Of a stretch of 64,000 bases of DNA, positions 22,730-32,563 are shown piece after piece (the stretch's first letter is position 1; every line of letters starts with the position of its first letter). Location of the stretch: contig NC_079914.1 in assembly GCF_024868665.1 (NCBI RefSeq), positions 922,237 to 986,236 on the forward strand, in the 5' to 3' direction. The notes beneath the pieces are model-generated. The model searched no databases and was not told the origin of the DNA. It was given only the letters and a program-made list of their open reading frames with translations. The stretch comes from Triplophysa rosa. Lineage: Eukaryota > Chordata > Actinopteri > Cypriniformes > Nemacheilidae. The position numbers and the translations under genes were made by a program.

Positions 22730-23300
22730 TTTTCTGCCGACACACCCTAAGGGGTGCCGTGTGCAACGGGCAAGCAGTGTCGGGGCGGTGGACGGGCCCC
22801 CGCCTGCGTTGGCATTCAACTGCCTAGAGTTGTGGGTTGTGCTACTTGCATTGAGGAACTTCCTCTCGTGCAGGGAAGCACGTGCTGGTCCGGTTGGACA
22901 GCACAGCTGCTGTGGCGTATTCTTCACTCACAGCAGCTAACATGACTCGCCCGACGCCTCCTCCTCTGGAGTCAGCAGGTGATCAGCTCCCTGCGAGCCA
23001 CACACATCCCAGGCGTCCTGAACCAGACAGCCGATGTGCTCTCTCGTCAGTTGACGCCTTGCGGAGAGTGGCGACTCCCTCCCCGCGCAGCCGGCTCATT
23101 TGGGGGCAGTTTGGCCAGGCACAGGTGGTCCTGTTTTCTCCCCGAACTCCTACCATTGTCTGCTTGGGTACTCCCTGTCCGAGGTACCCTCGGCACGGAT
23201 GCCCTTGCGCACAGCTGGCCACGGGACAAGCGGAAGTACGCTTCCCCCCAGTGAGCCTCATTGCACAGGGCCTGTGCTAGGCCAGGGAAGAGGAGCATCA
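22730..23300 (+). pseudogene. DIRS D: RNase H remnant
   Basis: Fragments of the RNase H are readable: MLVRLDSTAAVAY, ISSLRATHIPGVLNQTADVLSRQ and GEWRLPPRA. They lie in different frames. The first catalytic block (TDASLQGWG) is missing, removed by a deletion at about 22748. Confidence 0.7.
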
Positions 23301-23479
23301 AGTGGTACTAGTTACGCCCCTTCGGCCTAACCAGGACTTGGTTCTCGGAGCTGAGGCTCTGACAACAACTCCCCCCTTGCCGCTTCCCCTGGCGGACAGC
23401 TTCCCCAGGGGAAGGGGCACGTTACGGCATCCCAGGCAAAACCTGGTCTCCATGTCTGGACGGGACGAGGAGATCCTGA

Positions 23480-24420
23480 GTGACCCACCCCCGGTCCGGT
23501 TGGGACGTCACTCAGGCTAGGGCTTCGGCCACTGGGCTGCTATACGCCCATAGGTGGCGCCTCTTCTCGTCCTGGTGCTCTTCTCGGCGAGAAGACCCGC
23601 GGAGTTGCTCGGTCGGGTACGGGCTGTCCCGTCCTCAAAAGAGACGGGGGAGTAACCTCTCCCCCTCCATACTGGGAATGTATGTAGCCGCTACGGCCGC
23701 TCATCATGACCCGAGTGCTGGGTATCCTCTGGGACAGCACGACCTGGTCATTAGGTTCCTAAGGGGCGTGAGAGGGTGACCACCTTATCCGCGCTCCATA
23801 CCCTCTTGCAACCTAGGTGGCGGGCCTCAAGAGGCCCCGCTCCCTTCGAGCCTCTCAGGGTTACCGCTCTTTCTCAGTCTTGATAAAGACGGTGTTCCGC
23901 ATTGCGCTCACCTCCAAGAGGTAGGGGATCTACAAGCACTCTCCGTGTCCGCAGATTGCCTAGAACTCGGGGCCGGGATTCTCACGTTATCTTGAGAACC
24001 CGCCCCGGCTACGTGCCCAAGGTTCCCACCACTCTCCCGAGAGACCAGGTGGTGAACCTGCAGGCGCTCCCCACCGGGGAGGAAGACCCAACCTATCCGT
24101 GCTTGTCCAGTATGCGCACGGCGCCTCTGCTTGGACCGCACGCAGAGCCCAGAAGCTCTGAGCAGCTCTTGTCTGTTCGGAGGTCAGCAGGAGGGCTGTC
24201 TCCAAACAGAGGCTGGCGCACTGGATCGTGGATGCCCTCATTAGGGCATACCGATCTCTTTTTTCCTGCCCGTTGGGGGTGAGGCACACCCCTCGTGGCT
24301 GGCTCAGGGCGCCTCTCTGGCAGACATCTGCGGAGCTTCGGGTTGGGCTATGCCTAACAACTCCGTGAGGATCTAATACCTACGCGCGGAACCGGTGTCA
24401 GCCCGCATCCTGGCAAGGTG
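23480..24420 (+). pseudogene. DIRS D: tyrosine recombinase remnant
   Basis: Readable parts are LYAHRWRLFSSWCSSR, NLSPSILGMYVAATAAHH, GYVPKVPTTLPRDQVVNLQ. At 24269-24290 the H-x-x-R codons are deleted as in B (gtgaggcacacccctcgtgg), and the Tyr box has become a stop (ggatctaatacc). Confidence 0.8.
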
Positions 24421-25126
24421 TGTGACCGGCAGCCGGTAGGGCATACGCCTGCGGAAGCCCTTCCCCCTCCGGGGGGAGCAGTGGCGATCCCGCCTCACTT
24501 CTTTCCCCTCGGGTAAAGAACAGGCATTCCATCCATCACTAAGCACCCTTCCAGGGGACAGGCTGGGCAGAGCAGCCCTGCCCCCTTAGGCCGGGGAACA
24601 GTTGAGTTATCTCCCACATAGCTCTAACCGGACCTAGTGCTCCAGACGTGGTAACCCCCCCTCCGTGGGCTGTTCCGTCTGATGTATCCTCATGAATGGT
24701 TCCCACCTTGGCAACCCATGACCTCCCCAGGTGGACTCCCACCTTGCGGTTAACTCCTGCAGTCCGCACATTCCTCCCATGAGTTCTCCCCTGATGGTGA
24801 GACCATGTGGTGTCTCCACTAATTCCTCCCTATGGTAGGTAGTGGCCTCTGCAGCGTTTTTCCCCCAGGGGGAATAATGCTTACCCAGTGGCCCGTACGG
24901 TGCCGGGCGGCTTCTCGCCATTTAGAGAATCAGGCCTCCGCCCGTGACGGCCGGCGTTAGGGGGCTTCCCAACTTTTTGTGGAAAGCTCTGGGTCCCCCT
25001 TCCTCTCCACTGGAAGGTCATAATTTCGCGCTAGCGTGTTCGTCTGACTCGCCCAGGCCAGTCAACGTCGCTCCGCAGAGATTGTGACGCGGCTCAGTGC
25101 TGTGGCGTTTTCCATAGGAACCCCAT
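24421..25126 (+). other. DIRS D 3' non-coding tail
   Basis: It is the plus-strand counterpart of the tails of A and B. Several short ORFs lie on the minus strand but none has a family. Confidence 0.7.
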
Positions 25127-25225
25127 TCTGTCGGTTCGACACAACGTCGAGAGACCGACAGAAAGGGAACGTCTTGGTTACGGATGTAACCTCGGTTCCC
25201 TGATGGAGGGAACGAGACGTTGTGT
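25127..25225. repeat. DIRS D internal complementary region
   Basis: It reads gacacaacgtcgagagaccg-acagaaaggg-AAC-gtcttggttacgg, i.e. the outer ends of both termini joined through one AAC. It is the inverted complement of the terminal repeat at 25447-25504. Confidence 0.85.
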
Positions 25226-25359
25226 CCCTCATGCCACAACACTGGCCGCCCACCCCAGCGGTCGGGGGAGGATGCTTTAGGCTCCTCAGACCAAAGGTGA
25301 ATGAATGAGCACGCCGGCTTCCCTCTTATACCCGGACATCCGGGGAGGAGCCCGGCATG

Positions 25360-25504
25360 CAAATTTCATTCGCCAATTTTCATTGGCCTTTTCTAAATAC
25401 TCAGAAGATGATAGGTTCTCAAGACAAACCCCATTCTGTCGGTTCGACACAACGTCTCGTTCCCTCCATCAGGGAACCGAGGTTACATCCGTAACCAAGA
25501 CGTT
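25360..25504 (-). repeat. DIRS D right terminal repeat
   Basis: It holds the blocks tgcaaatttcattcgccaat, ttctcaagacaaaccccatt, cacaacgtctcgttccctcc and gttacatccgtaaccaagac-GTT. It is the same end type as 8683-8845 of B, in mirror orientation. Confidence 0.88.
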
Positions 25505-26105
25505 GGTCGTTGACAGTGCAAGTGGACGTTTTAATGTTAGTCGTCCACTTGCTTAATGTTAATGTGTCATCATGCTTAATACGTATAACGTTTGTAAATT
25601 CAATGCAGCTTCGATTTCTGCATTCATTTGGCATATTAAAATTCACAGAAATCTTGCAAACATCAGATTTCAGTGTGGACATGCAGAATGTCCTGCTACA
25701 TGACAGTGAGTACACTTCAGAAACATATGTATCGATTTCATTTGCACAAAGTTAAACCGGTGCCTCAAACACGCTGCCACAGACAAGATGCTTTATCATG
25801 CAGAATGATGGCAGTAAAGTTAAATGTTTATTTAAGCTAAATGTTTTTTAAATGTATATAGCATCATTTACTGTTTATTATTTGTTTTTCAGAAATCTTC
25901 TGTAACATTTCATGTGCAACAATCCATTCATTTCAGCTGTGAACTGTGCACTATACACCCATCTTTATTGTACATTTTGTTTGCATTATTTGAGACACAG
26001 TTGGAGTTAGTCTACCTAGTCCTAAAGTATTTATTTCCTTAGAGTACATAGCAGCACTCTATTAGCATTTTTTTTCTTAGTATTAGTATTATTCTTACGG
26101 TCAGA
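25505..26105. other. Unique AT-rich spacer between DIRS D and E
   Basis: It contains a short inverted repeat (gcaagtggac / gtccacttgc at 25519-25553) and no recognised repeat. An 81-codon frame at 25510-25755 has no known domain. Confidence 0.45.
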
Positions 26106-26270
26106 AACGTCGTGGTTACGGATGTAACCTCAGTTCCCAGATTGAGGGAACGAGACGTTGTGTCGAACCGACAGATGGATTTCGCTCTTGTGAACCTATC
26201 GCTTCCGACTATTTTAGAAAAGGCGAATGAAATTGGCGAATGAAATTTGCATTCCGGACTCCTCCCCTGG
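26106..26270 (+). repeat. DIRS E terminal repeat (3' end of element)
   Basis: Starts AAC at 26106-26108, then gtcgtggttacggatgtaac, gagggaacgagacgttgtgt, cgaaccgacagatgg and aaattggcgaatgaaatttg. It is equivalent to 8683-8845, about 10% diverged. Confidence 0.85.
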
Positions 26271-26380
26271 ATATCTGGGTATAAAAGGGAGACGGCATGC
26301 TGCATTCATTCACCTTTAGGCTGAGGAGCCTGAGACCTCTCTCGACTGCTGCAGCGGCGGCATGCGTTGTGGCATGAGGG

Positions 26381-26478
26381 ACACAATGTCTTGTTCCCTC
26401 CATCAGGGAACTGAGGTTACATCCGTAACCAAGACGTTCCCTTTCTGTTGGTCTCTCAACATTGTGTCGAACCGACAG
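26381..26478. repeat. DIRS E internal complementary region
   Basis: It reads acacaatgtcttgttccctc through gtaaccaagac-GTT-ccctttctgttggtctctca to cgaaccgacag. The architecture is the same as at 8955-9058. Confidence 0.85.
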
Positions 26479-27189
26479 ATGGGGTTCCTATGGAAAACGC
26501 CACGGCGCTGTGCCGCATTACAATCTCTAGCGGAGCGACTCTGACTGGCCTGGGTGTGTCAGACGTGAGCGCTAGTGCGAAATTGTAACCGTCCAGTGGA
26601 GAGGTAAGGGGTCCCAGAGCTTTTGAAGAAAAGGTGGGAAGCCCCTGCCACCGGCCGTCATGGGCGGATGCCTTGTTTCTCTAACAGAGAGAAGCTGCCC
26701 AGCACCGTAAGGGCCACTGGGTAAGCGTTATTCCCCCCTGGGGGAAAATGCTACAGAGACCATGGGGAGGAATAGTGGAGACACCCGCATGGTCTCGCCG
26801 GCAGGGGAGAACTCATGGGAAAATGTGCAGACTGGGAGTACCGCAAGGTGGAGGTCCACCTAGGGGAGGTCATGGGTTCCCGAGGTGGGGAACCAACCAT
26901 GAGGAAAACATCAGACGGAACCACCCAGTGGGGGAGTTACCACGTCTGGAGCACTAGGTCCGGTTAGAGCTATGTGGTAGATAACTCAGCTGGTAACCGG
27001 TCTAAGGGGTCAAGGCTGCTCTGCCCAGCCTGGCCCCCAGGAAGGTGCTTCGTGATGGATGGGAGTGCCTATTCTTCACCCAGTGGGGGGAAGAAGGGAG
27101 GCGGAACTATCACGCTGACCCACATAGGAGGGGGGAAGGTGCTTTCACAGGCGTACACCCTACCGGTCGCTGGTCTTACCTGTTACCAT
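26479..27189 (-). other. DIRS E 3' non-coding tail
   Basis: It matches the tails of A, B and D in inverted orientation. No own gene. Confidence 0.7.
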
Positions 27190-28090
27190 GTAAGACACGG
27201 GCTGACACTGGTTCTATGCGGAGGTTGTAGAACCTCGCGAAGGTGTTGGGTGTAGCCCAACCCGCAGCTCTGCAGATGTCTGCCAGAGAGGCACCCTGAG
27301 CCAGTGCCCACGAGGAGGCTACACCCCGAGTGGAGTGTGCCCTCACTCCTAATGGGCAGGGGCGATCTTGAGATCAGTATGCCGTAGCGACGGCGTCCAC
27401 GATCCAGTGCGCCAGTCTTTGTGTGGAGACAGCCCTCCCCTTCTGCTGACCTCCAAAACAGACAAAGAGCTGCTCAGAGCTCCTGAAGCTCTGCGTGTGG
27501 TCCAAGTAGAGATGCAGCGCACGTACTGGACACAACACGGATGGGGTTGGGTCTTCCTCCCCAGTGGGGAGCGCCTGCAAGTTCACCACCTGGTCCCGGA
27601 AGGTAGTGGTGGGAACCTTGGGCACATAGCCAGGCCGTGGTCTCAGGATCACGTGAGACTCTCCAGGCCTGAATTCTAGGCAATCCGTGGACACAGAGAA
27701 TTCTTGTAGGTCCTTTACCCTCTTGATGGATGCGAGCGCCACCAGGAGGGCCGTCTTCATCGTAAGGTGAGAAAGAGCAGCCTCTCCCAGGGGCTCGACG
27801 AGGCGGATTCAGCCTTCTCGCGCCCCTAAGGAACCTAATGACCAGGTCGTGCTGTCCTAGAGACTTGCCAGCAACTGGTTCGTGATGTGCGGCGATGGCA
27901 GCTACATACACTTTCAGTGTGGAAGGGGAGAGGTTTCTCTCAAGTCTCTCTTGTAGGAAGGACAGCACGTACCCGATCGAGCATCTCTGTGGGTCTTCTC
28001 CTGGAGAAGAACACCAGGATGAGAAGAGGCGCCACTTAAAGGCGTACAGCCACCTAGTGGCAGGGGCCCTAGCCTGAGTGACGGTCTCCA
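27190..28090 (-). pseudogene. DIRS E: tyrosine recombinase, best preserved copy
   Basis: Reads on the minus strand WLYAFKWRLFSSWCSS, FLQERLERNLSPSTLKVYV, then after an internal deletion and frameshift (~27790) KTALLVALASIKRVKDL (catalytic Arg). It continues through GYVPKVPTTTFRDQVVNLQ to LAHWIVDAVATAY. A TGA at 27374-27376 interrupts. The frame then continues with VRAHSTRGVASS (H-x-x-R) and FARFYNL (Tyr nucleophile, about 27230). One stop and one frameshift are the lesions seen. Confidence 0.82.
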
Positions 28091-28264
28091 CCACTGCCGG
28101 GAGTAGGCCACTCAGGATCTCCTCGTCCCGTCCAGGGGCCGGACATGGAGGTTCCAGAGGTCTGGGCTGGGATGCCGTAATGTGCCCTTCCCCTGCAAAA
28201 GAAGGTCCTTTGTCAGGGGAATCGGCCAGGGGGGGGTTGTCGTAAAGAGCATTAGCTCCGAGAA

Positions 28265-28909
28265 TCAAGTCCGGTTGGGCCAATAGGGCACAACTAGTAC
28301 CACTTGATGCTCCTCTTCCCTGACCTTGCACAAGACCTGTGCAATGAGGTTTACTGGGGGGAAGGCATACTTCCGCTTGCCCCGCGGCCAGTTGTGCGCT
28401 AGGGCATCCGTGCCGAAGGGTCCCTCGGTCAGGGAGTACCAAAGCGGGCAATGGGAGGAGTCCGGGGAGGCAAACAGGTCCACCTGCGCCTGGCCAAACC
28501 GCTCCCATATGAGCCGGACTGCGCGGGGATGGAGTCGCCACTCTCCGCGAGGCGTCGATTGACAAGAGAGCGCGTCGGCTGTCTGGTTCAGGTCGCCTGG
28601 GATATGTGTGGCTCGCAGGGAGCTGATCACCTGCTGACTCCACAGGAGGAGGCGTCGGGTGAGTCGTGTTAACTGCCGTGAGCGAATGCCACCCTGTCGA
28701 TTGATATACACCACAGCAGTTGTGCTGTCCGATCGGACCAGCACGTGCTTGCCCTGCACGAGAGGCTGCAGCCTCTTCAGTGCAAGTAGCACAGCCAACA
28801 ACTCTAGGCAGTTGATATGCCAACGCAGGCGGGGGCCCGTCCACCGCCCCGACATTGCTTGCCCATTGCACACGGCACCCCAACCCTGCAGGGAGGCATC
28901 CGTCGTCAC
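28265..28909 (-). CDS. DIRS E: RNase H domain, open frame
   Basis: A 214-codon open frame reads MTTDASLQGWGAV (catalytic Asp), HINCLELLAVLLAL (Glu), VRSDSTTAVVYINRQGG (Asp), LNQTADALS, RFGQAQVDLFASPDSS. It continues with the linker EEEHQVVLVVPYWPNR that precedes the recombinase. It is intact as a domain although the surrounding polyprotein is broken. Confidence 0.82.
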   Translation of the reverse strand: MTTDASLQGWGAVCNGQAMSGRWTGPRLRWHINCLELLAVLLALKRLQPLVQGKHVLVRSDSTTAVVYINRQGGIRSRQLTRLTRRLLLWSQQVISSLRATHIPGDLNQTADALSCQSTPRGEWRLHPRAVRLIWERFGQAQVDLFASPDSSHCPLWYSLTEGPFGTDALAHNWPRGKRKYAFPPVNLIAQVLCKVREEEHQVVLVVPYWPNRT

Positions 28910-29049
28910 AACGATGTGCCTTGAGACCTGCCCTAGGGGGACCCCTGTCCGCCAAAAAGGTCATTAAAGACCAGGGGGTTGTGGTGCGTCGGCAGAGAGG
29001 CGTGATGACCATACGCCTGCTGCCGGTGTGCTACGCTCTCCAGGGAACC

Positions 29050-29936
29050 CGACTCTGTAGCCAGTGTTGGAGCGGTCGCATGTGCATCAACCCGAGGGGG
29101 ACCACCCCCACCGAGGATGCCATGTGCCCAGGAGCCTCTGAAATTGTTTCACAGGGACCGCTGATCAGGCAGTTCAACACTGACTGAGCGCATTCTGTAG
29201 TCAGTCGCGCTGTCATGGAGACATGACAGTTGAGTTCCATACCGAGAAAGAGGATGCTCTGCACAGGGGAGAGCTTGCTCTTTTCTCGGTTGACCTGTGG
29301 TCCCAATCGATCTATGTGCCGGAGCACTAGGTCCCTGTTTGTACACAACAGATCTCGCGAGTGTGCCAAGATTAGCCAGTCGTCGAGATAGTTTAGTACC
29401 TGCACACCTCTCTCCCCGAGGGGAGTGAGGGCGGCTTCCACGATCTTCGTGAAGACTCGTGGGGACAGGGACAGACCGAAAGGGAGGACTCTGTACTGAT
29501 ATGCCCGCCCTCGAAAGCGAGACATGAAAGTAAGCGTCCTTCCGGTCGATTGCCATGACCCAATCTTGACATCTGGTAGATGCCTGAACGGCATCCTGAA
29601 TGGCAGCTTGAGTCGGTGCCTGTTCAGGGTACGCAGATCTAGCAACCCCTGCCTTTTTTGGGGACGATGAAGTACGGGCTGTAAAACCCGTTGAACATCT
29701 CAGCTAGAGGGATGAGCACGATCGCTTGCCAGAGGGGTGGCGACCTTGGCCTGAAGCACGGGAGCATCCTTGCCTCTGACTGAGGTTGAGAGGATGCCCC
29801 AAAACTTGAGCGGGCGTCTGGCGAGTTGGATCGCGTAGCCGAGACGGATCGTATCCCGTAGCCACCGTGACGGTTTGGGGGCTCTAGTCAGGCTTCCAGG
29901 GACCGAGACCAGGGCTAGGGGTACGATCTGTTTCAT
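29050..29936 (-). pseudogene. DIRS E: reverse transcriptase
   Basis: Readable blocks: TIRLGYAIQLARRP, LDLRTLNRH, MAIDRKDAYFHV, AYQYRVLPFGLSLSPRVF, TKIVEAAL, VLNYLDDWLILAHSRDL (intact YLDD box) and ILFLGMELN. Frameshifts near 29645 and 29540 break it, and MAIDRKD has Arg where Leu is usual. A small deletion removes the segment between the first Asp block and the RFTFEGRAYQ block. Confidence 0.8.
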
Positions 29937-30290
29937 TGACCTCCCAGGGGGTGGTTCGATGGCTGGCAGTGCGGATCCCTCGTCATGGGGAAGCCCCCGG
30001 GGAGGAGATCAGCTCTGCTGACTTACCTGCCTGGCGATAATTGACTGAGAGTGCTGCTGATTATCCTCAACGTTGGATCTCGCCGTGACGCAACATCGAG
30101 TTGCCGACCACCATCGTGTAGAGGGTGAGAGCGGCTGTGATAAACACCCAGAGAGAGAGGAAACTCCCTTTGAGAAGTGGGCTGTTGGGACGGGACAGGA
30201 ACCATCCCGGATCGACCACCCAGCGATGGGATATCAATGTGAGTCAACCCTGGGCCTGGTAACCCCTGAACTGAACTCCTCCATGTCTCT

Positions 30291-30915
30291 GCCCCCAGTG
30301 TCCGAGATCCAAACTCCACCTCGGTCCTTGACCCAGCGGCTACACCTCTGCTCATAACTCCCTTGTCTCCACCGTGTCCCGGCATCCCTCTGGCTTCACC
30401 AGGTTCCCTCGTCCTTCCGGCTCCGCCTTGGTCAGTCGTTGACCATCCGCCGCCTCGGGGCTCCGTTCCTCTGGCTACGCCTCATCTCTCCGCCCCTTCT
30501 GCGTTGTCAGGCTCCTCCTTCCCCTCGGCTCTTCCTCAGTCGCACTGGCTCTGCCGCGGTCTGCCTTGGCCACGCCTTTGCCTTGGTCGCCTGAGCTATC
30601 GGCTTCGCCTCGGACCTTTGGGCTCTCTGTCTGCTTGGCTAAACCCTGGACTCCGGTGTCGTCTCTGTCGCTCGTCACCAGGATTTCGTCAGTCTGCTCT
30701 CCACCATGGCTCCTCCCTCCCTCGACGCCACCCTGGGACCTCCTCCTGGCTGGTATCTGGATCATCCTCGTGTTAACGCTGCTCTGGACACCTCCCCAGC
30801 CCTATGGACTACCTCCTGCCTTCTTCCCTTGGTCAACCCCGCGTCCACCGCCTCAGATCCCACCCCCCCTCTGGGGTTCTACGGCACGAGGTCGCGCCTT
30901 CTGGGTGGGACGTTA
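30291..30915 (+). other. C/T-rich region, likely 3' internal part of an LTR element
   Basis: A 138-codon frame (30363-30776) is extremely rich in Pro, Ser, Leu and Arg and has no domain. Such pyrimidine-rich stretches upstream of a 3' LTR occur in fish retroelements. The tract 'cttctgggtgggacg' at 30899-30912 could be a polypurine tract. Class uncertain. Confidence 0.35.
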
Positions 30916-31191
30916 TGTCACATTTACGTCTGTTTCCCTATTTAGTTTTCTCCGGTTTTGCCATTGGACTTAATTTTGCCACGATCCCTTACCTATACCT
31001 CGTTTGTTTAACTCGCACCTGTTAGTTGTTATTGTCATCACTTGTACACTATTTAGCCACTGCCTTTTTCATTTGTTCTTTGTCTTGTCTACTGTGTGGT
31101 AACTGCCTTGGGGTTCTGTTTATTTGTATCGAGTGCTTTAATCAAATATATTCTCACTGTGGATTTCCTTCGTCTACCCAGAACCACAACA
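30916..31191 (+). mobile_element. Putative LTR (unclassified)
   Basis: It starts tgtcacatttacg after a purine-rich tract and ends ccacaaca, with T-rich promoter-like body. TG..CA ends and position next to 30291-30915 suggest a 3' LTR. No second copy is seen in the window, so this is tentative. Confidence 0.4.
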
Positions 31192-31291
31192 GTCGTATGC
31201 CTAAAATTATTTAAAAACAAGATCACCTTGAAGTATAGTAAATCAGATTCTTTTTTATGTGTGCAAATTTGTCAAAACATATAGTACTCAC

Positions 31292-31342
31292 ATCTGGAGT
31301 TCCTGCATTGACCAATTCATAGATCACAGGGCAATTGGTGTT
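31292..31342 (-). CDS. Host exon, 17 codons, unidentified gene
   Basis: 51 nt on the minus strand between acceptor tacattttag (31343-31344 are AG) and donor gtgagt (31286-31291). It is phase 0 at both ends and reads NTNCPVIYELVNAGTPD. It continues in frame from the exon at 31468-31803. I do not recognise the protein. Confidence comes from the paired splice sites and matching phase. Confidence 0.6.
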
Positions 31343-31467
31343 CTAAAATGTAATTTTAGAAAAATGTATATATAATTTTTCACTACCTTTCTATTACTCC
31401 ATTATTAGAAGCATTAATACCAATATTGCTGATAAATAGAACTTTTGTAAACTTAACACGCAGTTAC

Positions 31468-31803
31468 CTGGATCAGAAGTGAAGAAGTAGATATCAGTGG
31501 ACCAAGTGGCTTCTGGAGTACCATGAGAGCACTGGGATGTGTTGTGCTCCCATGATAAGGTTGTGGCTGTAGAGTGGACCTGTAGTGTGGTAACAGCTGC
31601 AGCCGCAGTTGGCTCTGCCTGAAACTGATATTAGCTGCTGCCTGAAACACTACAGGAGATGTTTGGGATGTGATTAAACCCACTGTCTGGACCAAAGGTG
31701 TTTCTGGTCTCTGTGCTGCTGAAGGCGGCTGGGCATGTGTTGGACAGGCAGTAGACTGGGCTAGTACAGGTGCTTCTGCTGAAGTCTGAGCCTGTGATAA
31801 GTT
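31468..31803 (-). CDS. Host exon, 112 codons, unidentified gene
   Basis: 336 nt on the minus strand, acceptor ttctctttag and donor gtaact, phase 0-0, fully open. The protein is rich in Gln, Pro, Ser and Thr in its first half (LSQAQTSAEAPV). It then becomes more hydrophobic (VQTVGLITSQTSP, RQSQLRLQLLPHYR, LGPLISTSSLLIQ). Such composition suggests a transactivation or scaffold region of a nuclear protein, which is inference only. With the 31292-31342 exon it forms the only non-transposon gene evidence between 1.2 and 59 kb. Confidence 0.6.
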
Positions 31804-32165
31804 CTAAAGAGAACAATTTTTTATTTGGTATATGGTTTTATCCAAAGAAACTTGCAATGCATATTCAAGGTACACATTTTGTCATGCTTATATATTCAAT
31901 TAATCAAAAATTGCTAGGACTACACTCTTATCTTGCTCTACACAAAATGTAAAGACTAGTGAATGGCTATTATCAAGCATCAAAATGTACAACTGACCAT
32001 TTAAGGGCATAGTTAAATTACATGCCCTTTTATTATTAAATGTCGTTATTAAAAATCCAATTTAAAAGCAATGTTACTTGTACATCTACTGTGATTACAT
32101 AGATATACAAGCAAATAATTTGAATACAGCAAAATATTTCAGCCAAATTATTTCACTTTACACGC
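31804..32165. other. AT-rich sequence, probably intron
   Basis: No repeat or ORF was recognised; it would be intronic if the neighbouring exons are real. Confidence 0.4.
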
Positions 32166-32552
32166 TGTAATATGTTCGTGTAGGGTGAGAAGGAAGAGAT
32201 CGGGGTCAGGTTAACTACTGCAGGAAGAAGTCTTTTTATTATCACACATACGATACTTCAATGACGGCGCTGCGCGCCTATGTTCACAGTCTCAGTCTTT
32301 AACTGGAGCTGACGATCCTCTCGTGAAGCACTCCTCTCTTGAGCTCTCTCTCTCTCGGTCCCTGCAGTAGTCTCTGCTGGCTCTCACACACCCGGCTTCT
32401 GTCTCAGAGCTGTTTTTATGCGTCCCCACACCAATTACTGGAATAGAGGACAGGTGTTCATCATTTGCACTTCGCACCCCATTTACTCACCGCTCTTCTC
32501 TCAGCCTTCTCTCCCGCTGCAGACCTCGCTAAATCACACCCCCCTTGCCACA
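32166..32552 (-). repeat. 3' LTR of Gmr1-like Gypsy
   Basis: On the minus strand it runs TGTGGCAAGGGGGGTG ... CACGAACATATTACA with TG..CA ends. It contains AATAAA-like 'aataaaaag' and is about 85% similar to the LTR at 52005-52399. Confidence 0.85.
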
Positions 32553-32563
32553 TACCCCCACCG

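Larger units (their letters stand above)
19583..25504 (+). mobile_element. DIRS-like retrotransposon, copy D (3' end complete)
   Basis: It is colinear with copy B in the opposite orientation. The left ITR is missing; homology begins about 19583 ('agcatggcttgtcccgctgttc'). The right end has ICR (25127-25225) and terminal repeat finishing gtaaccaagacGTT at 25504. It contains a 375-bp tandem duplication near the start. It shares with B a one-base deletion before YLDD, the deletion of the recombinase H-x-x-R box, and the stop at the tyrosine, which places both in one defective subfamily. Confidence 0.9.
26106..30290 (-). mobile_element. DIRS-like retrotransposon, copy E (5'-truncated)
   Basis: The 3' terminus is at 26106 (AAC-gtcgtggttacgg) with a terminal repeat and an ICR at 26381-26478. 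Reading the minus strand upward gives the recombinase, RNase H, RT, then the last part of gag at about 30290, where the match ends. RNase H is open, RT is broken. The recombinase is close to intact and keeps H-x-x-R and Tyr. E belongs with A rather than with B and D. Confidence 0.88.

Noticed and set aside
8683..25504. B and D as one inverted segmental duplication
   Set aside because: Outer flanks differ (an inverted LTR versus unique DNA), D lacks the left ITR, and D alone has the 375-bp duplication.
25510..25755. Possible plus exon (LRFLHSFGILKFTEILQ...) with gtgagt donor at ~25707
   Set aside because: Weak acceptor, no pyrimidine tract, no recognised homologue.
27474..29012. 512-codon minus ORF
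   Set aside because: It runs through RNase H and recombinase regions of DIRS E partly in the wrong frame; the true domains are the overlapping frames at 28265-28909 and 27190-28090.
30363..30776. 138-codon Pro/Ser/Leu-rich ORF
   Set aside because: Composition follows the C/T bias of the DNA and no domain is visible; more likely retroelement non-coding.
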